Assembly (NCBI RefSeq): GCF_040869045.1
Contig: NC_090320.1
Span: 120,165,112-120,229,111, forward strand
Direction: 5' to 3'
Origin: Eurosta solidaginis
Lineage: Eukaryota > Arthropoda > Insecta > Diptera > Tephritidae
Length of the DNA stretch: 64,000 nucleotides
The position numbers were made by a program, and so were the translations under genes. Shown piece by piece: positions 43,676 to 53,464 of the stretch. Within the stretch, counting starts at the first letter, position 1; each line of letters begins with the position of its first letter. The notes under the pieces were generated by a model. That model worked only from the letters and a program-made list of their open reading frames with translations, did not search any database and was not told the origin of the DNA.

Positions 43676-44638
43676 AAAGCATTTGAATGGAAGAGGGAGC
43701 AAGAAGTGGATTTCCAAACATTAAAAGAGCATTTGTGAACTGCCCCAATGTGGCATATCCGACTTCAAGAGCAACGTTTATTCTAGATACAGATGCGAGC
43801 AGATATGCTATAGGAGGCGTTTTGTCATAAGTTGCATATTACAGCCGATCAATTGGAAAACCAGAGAGGAACTATTGCGTTACAGGCAGAGAGCTGTTGG
43901 CATTGGTATAGTGCATTAAACATTTTCACAAGTACGTCTGCGGGCAGCGATTCTGCGTCAGGACAGAACACGCAGCATTGAAATGGCTCCTGCAGTTCCG
44001 AAGGTTAATTGGCATGACTATGGCTATGACTTTTCCATTGAGCATCGAAAAAGTAGTATCCAATGGAATGCCGATGCAATGTCACGAAGACCATGCAATA
44101 TGGAACGCAAACACTGTTCGAAAGCTGAGGCTAAGGAAGACATCATATATGTCCGGGTTATGACTGTAACGTGTTCGGATGAATGGAACATGGAACAACT
44201 AAGGAAGTGACAGCTAAAAGATAAAGATCTGTCACATGTTATGCAAGGGCTCGAACGAAACGAAAGATTAAATAGAGAGGAGATGTCAGCAGAGAGTCCT
44301 ATTGTGAAGTCTTATTGGGCCCAGTGGAACAGTTTACAATTGATATCCGCTTGCCTGCATCGAATAGTTGTACCCAGGAAAAGGGATCCTAGCGTTCTCA
44401 GCGAGCTACATAATGGTCCAAGTGGAGGTCATGGTTATGGATTAATTCAGCAAATCGCCAGAGGTATACCCGATCCCAAATCAAGAAGCGGAAACAGTAG
44501 CAGAAGTGTTTACAAACCATTGTGTTGCAAGGTATGGTGTACCAATGGAGTTACATTCTGAGCAAGGCAGGAATTTTGAATCAATCGAAAAACACGGACA
44601 ACTACATTGCATCCTCAGTCCGATTGTATGGTGGAACG
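43676..44638 (+). pseudogene. Gypsy-A RNase H and integrase N-terminal part
   Basis: Frames give FEWKREQEVDFQTLKEHL, the RNase H core around LDTDASRYAIGG (by frame change), ELLALV-like, EHAALKWLLQF, FSIEHRKSSIQWNADAMSRR (frame 43983) and then QGLERNERLNREEMSAESPI, VKSYWAQWNSL. The integrase core is heavily deleted: from SGGHGYG the sequence jumps to a degraded region ending in HPQSD-MVER, cut at 44638 by the hAT. At least six stops or frame changes are present. Confidence 0.84.
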
Positions 44639-45007
44639 CAGGGCCGTAGAGAGAAAATCCGGACCCGGGACTAAACAATTTACGGCCCCCCTATAAAAAA
44701 ACCACTAATACATTTCATTAATTTGAATTAATGAAGTCTCATTCATGAATCATTATTGATGGATTACATCAAAAAAAAATTTTTATCACATCAACTAAAT
44801 GATTTTTTGAGCTGAAAATAAAATTAACACAGAATATTTACTATTTATACTGTTTTATTGTAACCTAGAAATACAATTCTCTTTTAACAGCCACATATTA
44901 TTTCAAATAATGTTTTCTAGTTATGTATTTGGTAACATTTTAGAACATTTCTGATAAATATAATGATGATTATAAATTTGAATTATTCAATATAGAATGT
45001 TCGGATA

Positions 45008-45693
45008 TCAAAGAGTGACTTTTATTGCTTTTTTCGCTGCACAATTTTTTATAATAATATCAAAATTTAACTGTCTTGCCAAAACGGATTCAACACAAAT
45101 CGTGGCAAGTCCTGAAACTCGCTCTTGAGATGAACACGATATACGAAAGTTTTTGATTCTTGCAAGGACGCTGAAAGAACGTTCTGCACTTGCTGCAGTA
45201 ACAGGTACAGTGCAAAAGATACGTAAAGCAACACAAATGTTGGGAAAAATGGTATACAGATATTGAACATATGTAGATGGCATTTAGCAATTCCAATGGT
45301 GACAAACCTTTATCAAAATATGCTTCGTAAATGTGTTTCAAGTGAATTATTTCGCATTCTAAGCTTTGAGAAACGTCCGACTTGTATTTTTCTACGAATT
45401 TTGCTGCGCTCTCCCGAACCGTAGTTTCATTCAAGTCTTCAAATTGCCAAAAAAAAAGGAAAACGTCTCGTTCAAATTTCTCATATATACAAATCGTTCA
45501 GTAATGCCAGTGATTACCGAATCAACGATCACAAGGAATGTATTTTTTTACACTCTGGATCACCCGTAAACATTGTTTTCGAATGTACGGAAACTTTGTC
45601 GAGATTTTCAATTGAATAGCAACTGTTTTGCATTCGTTTAAAATTGTCTCCCATTGGTTCCTGATCAACTTTAAATCAGCTTATAAGGCATCT
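45008..45693 (-). pseudogene. hAT transposase, C-terminal block with dimerisation domain
   Basis: From 45693 downward: RNQWETILNECKTVAIQL, then IVDSVITGITERFV, TTVRESAAKFVEKYKSDVSQ, LECEIIHLKHIYEAY, and finally VPVTAASAERSFSVLARIKN with VSGLATICVESVLARQLNFD. The last phrases are the hAT C-terminal dimerisation domain (A-S-x-x-ERSFS). A frame change falls near 45280 and others near 45430-45560. The stop is at 45008. It would help assemble the transposase multimer; this copy is broken. Confidence 0.88.
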
Positions 45694-45701
45694 AGGTGTC
45701 G

Positions 45702-46945
45702 CGGTGCCCCCATAAAATCAGGAAAAAAAAATTCAGAAACGCATTTTTTCAGAAAACATTAGTCAGAAACCATTTTCAGAAAGAGAAAATTCAGAGGTCA
45801 AAACTCAGAAGTCAAATTTCAGAAGTCAAATTGCAGAAGTCAAATTTCAGAAGTGAAAATTCAGAAGTCAAAATTCAGAAAGTAATCAGACGACAGAAAA
45901 ACATAAGGGGACTCATGAAAGCATATAAACTTATAAGGTGTAAAATTATATCCATTTACACACGCTGTTATATGAACGCACCTAGTAATACTCTTGATAA
46001 ACTTGATTGTTTATCAGCTGTATTATTGCCGAACAAAATTTTTTTTGTTGTTACACAAATTGAAAAATGCTAAGATTAAGTGAAAAATCAAAACTAAAAC
46101 GCATTTACTTGCTGTTGTTGGAGATTTCTGATGAAAATGCCTGCTGTAGTGTCTGCAAGTTTGCTTTCTTTTGAGTTTACCGCGTTTACACAATGAAATG
46201 TGCGCGTAAATTTATACAAATTGTGTAAATGATTTTTCATACAAAATTTGACAGCTCGTTTACGCACTAGATAAATTTATACGTTTACACACCTTATAAG
46301 GCATTTATACGGTTACATGAGTCCCCCTATAAAATTTTACTCAAAATTCAGAAACATTTATTTATTTGGAAGGAATGATGTACATATAAAGAAAAAGTAG
46401 TAAAATCTAAAATTTTATCTTTTTCAAATGAATTTACAATATTAAAAAACGAAGTCTTTATATTTTATCTTGCGTTTCCGATATGGCTCGCGTCCAGCTG
46501 AAAATTGCTGCATTTTTGTTTTTGTTATTGCATGTTCGTTTTTTATTTCATTTATTAAATTGAATATGTTAGGGTATGTCTCAAACGCACTTCGAATGAC
46601 CTTGTGCCACCTTTAGATATAATTGTTTGTACGGACTTCACCCAATTTGGTGATTTTATACATATTCCATAATTCGATTGGATGACGCCTTCTTTCGACG
46701 TTGCTGCTTTCCAGGCTGAAACAAATTTCAAAAGTCAAAATTCAGAAAGTAACCAGACAACAAAAAAACATTAAATTTTGCGCAAAATTTGACTTTTTAA
46801 TTTTGACTTCTGCATATTGATTTCTGAATTTTTGTTTCCGGATTTTTGACTTCTGAATTTTGGCTTTCTGAAAAAAGGGTTCTGACTAATGTTTTTTAAA
46901 AAAATGTGTTTCCGAATTTTTGTTTTCTGAATTTATGGGGGAACC
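45702..46945. mobile_element. TE-X: inverted-repeat element with 8-base TSD, class unknown
   Basis: The ends are CGGTGCCCCCATAAAATCAG and the inverse of GGTTCCCCCATAAATTCAG, with inverted similarity continuing about 65 bases (ACATTAGTCAGAA). AGGTGTCG (45694-45701) and AGATGTCG (46946-46953) flank it. Both ends carry arrays of TCAGAAGTCAAA-type short repeats (45775-45890 and 46725-46900). Removing it joins DVEVRHL to the next hAT codons. No transposase frame is visible. Confidence 0.82.
45905..46327. mobile_element. MITE nested in TE-X
   Basis: AAGGGGACTCATG and TTATAAGGTGT at the left (45905-45945) are mirrored by ACACCTTATAAGG and CATGAGTCCCCC at the right (46290-46327). That gives an inverted-repeat unit of about 420 bases. 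The flanking TA-rich bases do not allow a sure TSD call. It lies wholly inside TE-X. Confidence 0.65.
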
Positions 46946-46953
46946 AGATGTCG

Positions 46954-47108
46954 GACCTCAACATCTATGGTAGCGTCTCTAGCTTGGAGTACGACGTTTC
47001 TTCATTAATGCTAGTCAGTATTGAGGATAGCAAGATACATTCGAACTTGTTGATGTACTTGAGAATGCCGATAATATCCCCGCATGCTTGTGCAGTCAAA
47101 TTTAGCTT
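46954..47108 (-). pseudogene. hAT transposase, third coding block
   Basis: The minus strand reads LNLTAQACGDIIGILKYINK and FECILLSSI, then a small deletion and frame change, and after it QARDATIDVEV-like sequence to the TSD of TE-X. It bridges the block ending at 54904 (TQALNAL) and the C-terminal block, matching the order in ZMYM1-like hAT transposases. Confidence 0.8.
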
Positions 47109-47125
47109 AAACAAGTAAAGGTGTC

Positions 47126-47732
47126 TGTTTAGGCCACCAGCCTAAATATTTCGGACCACCCTAACACGCACATTAGTTATTTATTTATTATTATTGCCGG
47201 TAACGGCTAACACCAGCGGAAAGCTAACTTTGAAGGGGAAAAACTCAATGAAAGTTAGCTATCGGCAGGTGCCGCGGACTTGTTCGCGGTTTTGATCCTT
47301 TTTTCTATTTTGGAACGTCAACGAGCCAGCAGCTAGCCCCAGGTGAGTAAAAATAAAAACCAACCATTTTGTTTGTACGCTGTAAGAAGTTGTATTTTGA
47401 AGTGATTTGCAAATAATTATTTTCATCTTTGTGCCTTAAATTAATTCCCATCTTTAAATTCCGTGAATTAATATTGCAAGTAATTATTTGTGCATAGTGA
47501 AGCGTGCGTTTTAATTAATTCTTTCTTTACCCAATACTTTGAGTTAGAATTAATTAGGCCCCTTCATTACATACCGCGAGCGTACTCTTGCACACCCTTT
47601 GTGTTTTGAACTTTCACCTTACCGAACCTTTGATAATTAATAACCACATCTTTTTTACACAGTGAATAAATTGTTATTGTTTTGATACTAATTCGGTGTT
47701 TTATTTTTTTTTATTTGCAACGCACACGCCCG
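47126..47732 (+). repeat. 5' LTR of BEL-3, missing its last ~30 bases
   Basis: It shares about 402 bases with 53033-53434, starting CAGCTAGCCCCAGGTGAG (47330) and ending CGCACACGCCCG (47732). Unlike the 3' LTR it keeps the first 204 bases, but it lacks the final CCGGGTCCACTGCC and CAAAACA segment. No primer-binding site follows, so the deletion probably removed it. Confidence 0.82.
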
Positions 47733-49556
47733 GAAAGTAATATACAGACGCTAACTTCAAAACCACAGAGAAAACAGCACCTATTTAAAATTTTGCCAAT
47801 TTGCCATAGTTTGGATAAAGCAAAATTATTTATAAAATTATTAAAATCAACCAGCATTGGAAAAGTAATCAGCGAAACAAAACAAACGAGCACACATACA
47901 GTCCAACTGGTCATAACACACATACAGCCACAAAATCATCACATACAATCCGTCAATACATTATCACATCATCATCACAACATCAAACAGTCCACTAATC
48001 AACATCACATACATTCCATTAGCATCGGGATCACATAATCACACAGTACATTATTATCGCATACCATCCAATAGCTTCATCTCATTACTCATCAACATTA
48101 TATACAATCCGTCAAGAGCATCAGCACATCATATCATCATCACAATTTGTTATCACTCTACAGTCCATCACATCTACACATCGCTGCACATCGATCAAAT
48201 AAAAACTTAAGGTACGTACGTGGTTGCTTGGTTGCACAAAACACTTTTTTTTAGTTGCGTGATTTTACGCACGGAAAGTGCATTCCGTGTTAGATATAAT
48301 AAAGGCAAAGCAAGTGAAATTGCTAAATTTCGTGTTTTAAACACACCAATCGCCTTTTGACGATCGGGTAATTCCCCCCACCAGTGGTAAGGGTTACTCG
48401 ACACCGCTCAAGGCAGACAGTCAGTGAATTTTTTTTGTTTTGTTTTTTTTTTTTTTCTCACATTCATCACTGCACTGTGTTGTACCCCTCATCGTCACAT
48501 ACGTTGACAAAGCTTGCGGCATACCATATTTTCACTTGGTTGATAGCCTTAGCTTATCTACCACGGAAGTCACTTTAGTAATCAGTTTGCGAGCTGAAAT
48601 AATACCAAAAGCCAAAAAATAAGCACTGCGTTGGGTGGCTAGTGGCTTGATCACACAAATAAACTATATCACTATATTATATAGCTTGTATTTTTCTCAT
48701 TTTTTCTTAATAAATATTTTAAATTGTACGTATTCCACGTCAAGTTGAATATACAAAATTTATTTCCTTTGGTTGGGAAAGATACCCTGGTTGGCTACTC
48801 GAGGATATTCATTAGCGTTCACATCACACTTTTTTGCATACACATTAAATCCTCGTTGGGATTTCTATCTGTGGTTCACATTTTACACATTGGGATTACC
48901 ATCTGCGTTTTTAATTTTTGTAAACACGCCAAATTTTTTGGAAAATATTTCTATCTGTGCCCAATACACCCTTTAGACACATTAAATATTTGCGGACGAT
49001 TTCTCTTCTCTGCATTGCACATCACTGTAGACACACTAAATCCTCGTCAGGATTTCTATCTGTGTTTGATATCACTCTGTACACACTAGAACCTTTCAGG
49101 ATTTCTATCTGTGCTGCATATCACTACATACACATTAAATCCTCGTCAGGATTCCTATCTATAACACTGTATACATATTACATCCTCGTCAGGATTTCTA
49201 TCTGTGGCTTACATAATCCTCGTGAGGATCTCTATAAGTGGTTCATATCACTGGCCACACATTACATCACGTCAAGATTTACATCTGATTCAAATTTTTT
49301 CTTATCACTAAATTCACATAAGATTGCTTTCTGTGTTAACACATACAATCAGATCTGAGTTTCAATCCGTGTATTTTTAAAGATTTCACTTATACAGCAC
49401 AATCACAGCAGGAGTGATAGCTGGACTACGTTCAAAAAAAAAAACAAAACACATTGATAATTTTTGCTGTGGTTGCATTTACACCAACGCCACTAAGTCG
49501 TTTACCTCCAAGCTCGACACCTTCAAAGAAACAAAATATTCAGATTAATTAAAGCA
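47733..49556 (+). other. BEL-3 leader
   Basis: About 1.8 kb with no credible protein. 47900-48190 is rich in CATCACA and ACA triplets. 48240-48440 has short pyrimidine runs. The 48830-49290 part is a minisatellite listed separately. Such long leaders occur in BEL elements. Confidence 0.6.
48830..49290 (+). repeat. Minisatellite in the BEL-3 leader
   Basis: AAATCCTCGTCAGGATTTCTATCTGTG or close variants recur at about 48846, 49027, 49092, 49136, 49171, 49208 and 49262, at intervals of roughly 35-65 bases. The early copies are more diverged. Each core holds an ATCCTCG..AGGAT inverted pair. Confidence 0.85.
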
Positions 49557-50590
49557 ATGGAGACATATATTAGATTGGCGGATTCCATAGTCGAGTTTGA
49601 ACAAGACTTCAACTCCTCCTCGGCAAGAGGAGCTAAATGCACTATGGAAGAAGACCAAGTCCACATATGAAGGTCTTCTCAGCAATCCTGAGCTGTCCAA
49701 AGAAGAACTCAGCTCGCTAAGAAGGAAGAATAAAAGCTGCTTCGCATGCTACCTGCAATGCATGTCTGCTGTGGCGGCTGAAGCCGAAGCTTTCACCCCA
49801 CAGCCGGCAAAGGATGAAGCAAAGTATGAAGACTCTTCGCGCCGTGGACATAAAATGCGGCTTCCGCCTTGTGACACCGATGTTTTTAAAGGCGACTACC
49901 TTTCCTGGCCAACCTTTAGAGATATGTTCACGGCGATATACATCCACAATACTGATCTGAAAGATGTCGAGAAATTGTATTATCTAAAACAAAAAACTCT
50001 AGGGGAGGCAAAAGAAATAGTGGGCAGGTGCTCATTAACAAACGAGGGTTTTGCAACCGCCTGGAAAAATCTAAGCGACAGGTACGAAAATAAACGTATC
50101 CTCGTCAACACACAACTAAAACTTTTATTTAATCTGACGGCAGTCGAGCAGGAGTGTGGAACATCAATTAAAAAATTGCAACGTGAGATCAACAATTGCA
50201 TTTCTGCGCTGCAATGTCATAATATTGACATCACAAATTGGGATGCAATTATAACTTACTTATGCTCCACAAAACTCCCTGAATCTACACTGGCTCTTTG
50301 GGAACAGACCGTAGAACGAAAAACAGATATTCCGAAATGGGAGGATATGAACAAATTCCTGTCCAATCGCTTCCAGACATTAGAGACGGTTTCCGATCTT
50401 AGGGGAAATAAAACGACAAAAACACCCAAAAGTCAGAATTCGAATTCTAGGGAAAATTCTACGAAACTCGGGGTTTACCAAGCCAGCGTACCAAAGTCGG
50501 CATGTAAGATGTGCAACAGTACGGAGCACAAATTACGAAATTGCCAAAAATTCCGTAGGCTGTCCACGTCAGGAAAAATCGAATTTGTCC
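49557..50590 (+). pseudogene. BEL-3 Gag, truncated and fused to RT remnant
   Basis: The ATG at 49557 opens METYIRLADSIVEFEQDF. The frame then shifts near 49615 into a long open frame beginning at about 49612. That frame includes KNKSCFACYLQCMSAV, MRLPPCDTDVFKGDYLSWPT, KTLGEAKEIVGRCSLTNEGF, SNRFQTLETVSDL and a first zinc knuckle CKMCNSTEHKLRNC. At about 50590, in GKIEFV, the Gag frame runs without a break into RWNAHSDYFYF of RT. The other knuckles, protease and most RT are deleted. Confidence 0.87.
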
Positions 50591-50996
50591 GTTGGAACGC
50601 GCATTCCGACTATTTTTATTTCACAGCGAAACCAATCGAAAACCAGGATATCTTAACAAAGAGGGCGATCCTATCTGCCATCGCCAAACTCTTCGACCCG
50701 TTATCATCGTAGCCAAGATATTAATGCAGAACATTTGGCTGGAGGGGACGGATTGGGATGAACCGGTATCCACAATCACTCTAGATCGGTGGCAAACCTT
50801 TATGCAGGAGTACCCCGCCATTAACCGGATTCGTATACCTCGGTGGGTGCACTTCAACCCAACCAACGATATAGAAATTCACGGCTTCTGTGACGCGTCC
50901 GAAAAAGCCTACGCAGCTCGGTTTACGTGCGAGCTAAGATCAACGATAGGACATACGTTAGTCTACTCATGGCAAAAACGAGGGTGGCACCAGTAA
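50591..50996 (+). pseudogene. BEL-3 RT C-terminal remnant and RNase H start
   Basis: RWNAHSDYFYFTAKPIENQD and AILSAIAKLFDPL continue the fused Gag frame to 50712. A small deletion removes GWLAPM and shifts the frame, after which VIIVAKILMQNIWLEGT and IEIHGFCDASEKAYAA follow. A further frame change near 50930 and a TAA at about 51004 precede the integrase frame. The RT catalytic box is in the deleted part, so this element cannot supply its own RT. Confidence 0.86.
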
Positions 50997-51016
50997 AAAT
51001 AATTTAACTACCAAGA

Positions 51017-53014
51017 TTGGAGTTATGCGGTGCCGTCTTGCTGGCTGAGACTTTGGAAACCGTGATGGAGAACCTGAACTTAAGCAAATTTAACATTCAC
51101 CTATGGACAGATTCGACCGTCGTCCTAGCATGGATTCGAAAACCCCCGTGTTCCTGTTCAACATTTGTAGCTCACAGGGTGACAAAAATCGTGGAGAAGG
51201 TAGGAACGAAAGCATGGCATCATGTCGAGTCCGCATCAAATCCAGCGGACTTATCCAGCAGAGGACTTCCAGCCACGGACCTAGTCGACAACTCTTTGTG
51301 GTGGCAGGGACCTTCTTGGCTGAAAGAAGGCAAAGCGGAATGGCCATCTCAAGGCGAACAGGAGTACCACACAAACGTCGAAGAAAAAGAGTACAAGTGC
51401 ATGCAGCAACGGTTTTCCGATCTGTCAAGAGCGTTGCGGGTAATCTCCTACATTATAAGATTCGCCAATAGAACCCATCCAAAAACTAAAGCGTCCTTTA
51501 AAGCAGAGTCGTACCAGTTATCGCCTGACGAAATCAAGGCTACGACTAGCCGCCTCATAAGGATATCCCAAACCAACCACTATGCCGAAGAAATAAGAAC
51601 TAGGAAACCCATCGCGACCAAAAGCGAGATTCTCTCTCTAGACCCCTTTATCGACGAAGATAATGTCCTTCGGGTGGGGGGTCGTCTCAACGCATCCAGA
51701 GGCGTTCCCGTCGACGAGCGTCACCCGATAATCCTCCCTTACGCCTGCCGACTCACCCGTCTCCTAGTCCAATTTGTCCACACCATTTCCATACATGGTG
51801 GAAACCAACTAATGCTGCGGCTCCTACGCACGCAGTATTGGATACCTCGGGTCAAAAACATGATCCGATCCATCATCCACAACTGCAAGGCCTGTACGCT
51901 ATTCCGCAAACGTTCCCCGACGCAACTCATGGGAATTCTCCCTGCGGAACGCACTACTTTTTCGAGGGCATTTACCAACACGGGGGTGGATTTTGCCGGA
52001 CCGTTTGACATCAAGTCTTACAGCGGACGAGGATGCCGCATGACTAAAGGATACGTCTGCCTATTCGTCTGTTTTGCGACTAAGGCGATCCACTTGGAGG
52101 CGACTAGCGACCTCAGCACCGCCGCGTTTCTCGCAGCATTTAGCCGGTTTGTCGCCAGACGAGGATGCCCGAAAAACCTCTATTCCGACAACGGGACGAA
52201 CTTTGTCGGTGCGTCGAGGGCTCTTCGCTCAGAGTTCAAGGCATTCCTCGTTGATGCGCGCGACCAAACCCTCTCTAAATACGCCCACCAAACCCTGTCA
52301 TGGTATTTCATACCAGCAGCTGCTCCTCATATGGGTGAGCTGTGGGATGTGGGAGTCAAGAGTTTCAAAACTCATTTCAAAAAGATCGCATCGGATCATA
52401 AATTTACTCTCGAGGAGTTTATCACCCTCCTGTGTAGGATTGAATCCTGTCTCAACTCCCGACCCCTGAGCCCATCTTCAAATGACCCGTCCAACCTGGA
52501 GCCACTTACCCCCGGGCACTTCCTAGTCGGGGGCCACCTATTAGCGCCACCCGAGATTGACGTCAGCGAGAATCGCGCTTCACTCGTCAATCGATGGGAA
52601 AAACTTAAGGCGCTGCATCAAACCTTCTGCAAACGGTGGAAAACTGAGTATCTCACCGAACTGCAGAAGCGCGTTAAGTGTAAGCATCCACAATCGAATC
52701 TCAAACAGGGGGACTTAGTCGTCATTAAAGAGGACAATCTGCTCCCCAACGAATGGAGACTAGGTCGGATAGCCAACATCCATTATGGCCCCGATAACCG
52801 AGTTCGAGTCGTCGAACTTGATACGGCAAGGGGACAAACCACCAGACCAATCACGAAATTGGTCCTACTACCACTCTCCAGTGAGGCAGACTTGAAACTC
52901 CCAACTGCTCTAACAACCTCCATAACCCAGCTCTCGTTCACCACGAACGAGGCCAACAGAAGCCACCGCATACCAAAAAAAATTTTTTATTCATATCACC
53001 ACCAGAATATCTAG
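51017..53014 (+). CDS. BEL-3 RNase H end, integrase and C-terminal domain (intact frame)
   Basis: A 665-codon open frame, beginning mid-domain at PRLELCGAVLLAETLE (no natural start; the TTG at 51017 is arbitrary). RNase H residues appear in HLWTDSTVVLAWI and SASNPADLSSRG. The integrase zinc-binding region is FVHTISIHGGNQLMLR with HNCKACTLFRK. The catalytic Asp, Asp, Glu lie in GVDFAGPFD, YSDNGTNFVGA and PHMGELWDVG. The C-terminal domain has QGDLVVIKEDNLLPNEWRLG. It ends at 53014. The frame is complete, unlike any other pol piece in the window, so it is the youngest or best-kept coding region, but it has no intact upstream partner. Confidence 0.9.
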   Translation: MELCGAVLLAETLETVMENLNLSKFNIHLWTDSTVVLAWIRKPPCSCSTFVAHRVTKIVEKVGTKAWHHVESASNPADLSSRGLPATDLVDNSLWWQGPSWLKEGKAEWPSQGEQEYHTNVEEKEYKCMQQRFSDLSRALRVISYIIRFANRTHPKTKASFKAESYQLSPDEIKATTSRLIRISQTNHYAEEIRTRKPIATKSEILSLDPFIDEDNVLRVGGRLNASRGVPVDERHPIILPYACRLTRLLVQFVHTISIHGGNQLMLRLLRTQYWIPRVKNMIRSIIHNCKACTLFRKRSPTQLMGILPAERTTFSRAFTNTGVDFAGPFDIKSYSGRGCRMTKGYVCLFVCFATKAIHLEATSDLSTAAFLAAFSRFVARRGCPKNLYSDNGTNFVGASRALRSEFKAFLVDARDQTLSKYAHQTLSWYFIPAAAPHMGELWDVGVKSFKTHFKKIASDHKFTLEEFITLLCRIESCLNSRPLSPSSNDPSNLEPLTPGHFLVGGHLLAPPEIDVSENRASLVNRWEKLKALHQTFCKRWKTEYLTELQKRVKCKHPQSNLKQGDLVVIKEDNLLPNEWRLGRIANIHYGPDNRVRVVELDTARGQTTRPITKLVLLPLSSEADLKLPTALTTSITQLSFTTNEANRSHRIPKKIFYSYHHQNI

Positions 53015-53032
53015 CGACTCCAAACATCCAAA

Positions 53033-53464
53033 CAGCTAGCCCCAGGTGAGTAAAAATAAAAACCAACCATTTTTTTGTACGCTGTAAGAAGTTGTATTTT
53101 GAAGTGATTTACAAATAATTATTTTCATCTTTGTGCCTTAAATTAATTCCCATCTTTAAATTCCGTGAATTAATATTGCAAGTAATTATTTGTGCATAGT
53201 GAAGCGTGCGTTTTAATTAATTCTTTCTTTACCCAATACTTTGAGTTGGAATTAATTAGGCCCCTTCATTACATACCGCGAGTGTACTCTTGCACACCCT
53301 TTGTGTTTTGAACTTTCACCTTACCGAACCTTTGATAATTAATAACCACATCTTCTTTACACATTGAATAAATTGTTATTGTTTTGATACTAATTCGGTG
53401 TTTTATTTCTTTTTATTTGCAACGCACACGCCCGACTTCCCCGGGTCCACTGCCCCGCAAAACA
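53033..53464 (+). repeat. 3' LTR of BEL-3, missing its first ~204 bases
   Basis: It begins abruptly at CAGCTAGCCCCAGG, 18 bases after the pol stop, and runs to GCAAAACA before the TSD. It keeps the terminal segment that the 5' LTR lost. Each LTR is therefore truncated at its inner edge by a different deletion. Confidence 0.82.

Larger units (their letters stand above)
47126..53464 (+). mobile_element. BEL-3: BEL/Pao retrotransposon with large internal deletion
   Basis: The element starts TGTTTAGGCC and ends GCAAAACA, flanked by GTGTC (47121-47125 and 53465-53469), a 5-base duplication normal for BEL elements, inside HINE-4. It has LTR pieces, a long leader, gag, a remnant of RT, RNase H and an intact integrase frame. 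It is from the same family as BEL-1 but on the plus strand and better preserved. Confidence 0.9.

Noticed and set aside
47682..49358. Histidine-rich and phenylalanine-rich ORFs of 118-133 codons
   Set aside because: They fall on the CATCACA-rich and minisatellite parts of the BEL-3 leader and have low-complexity composition.
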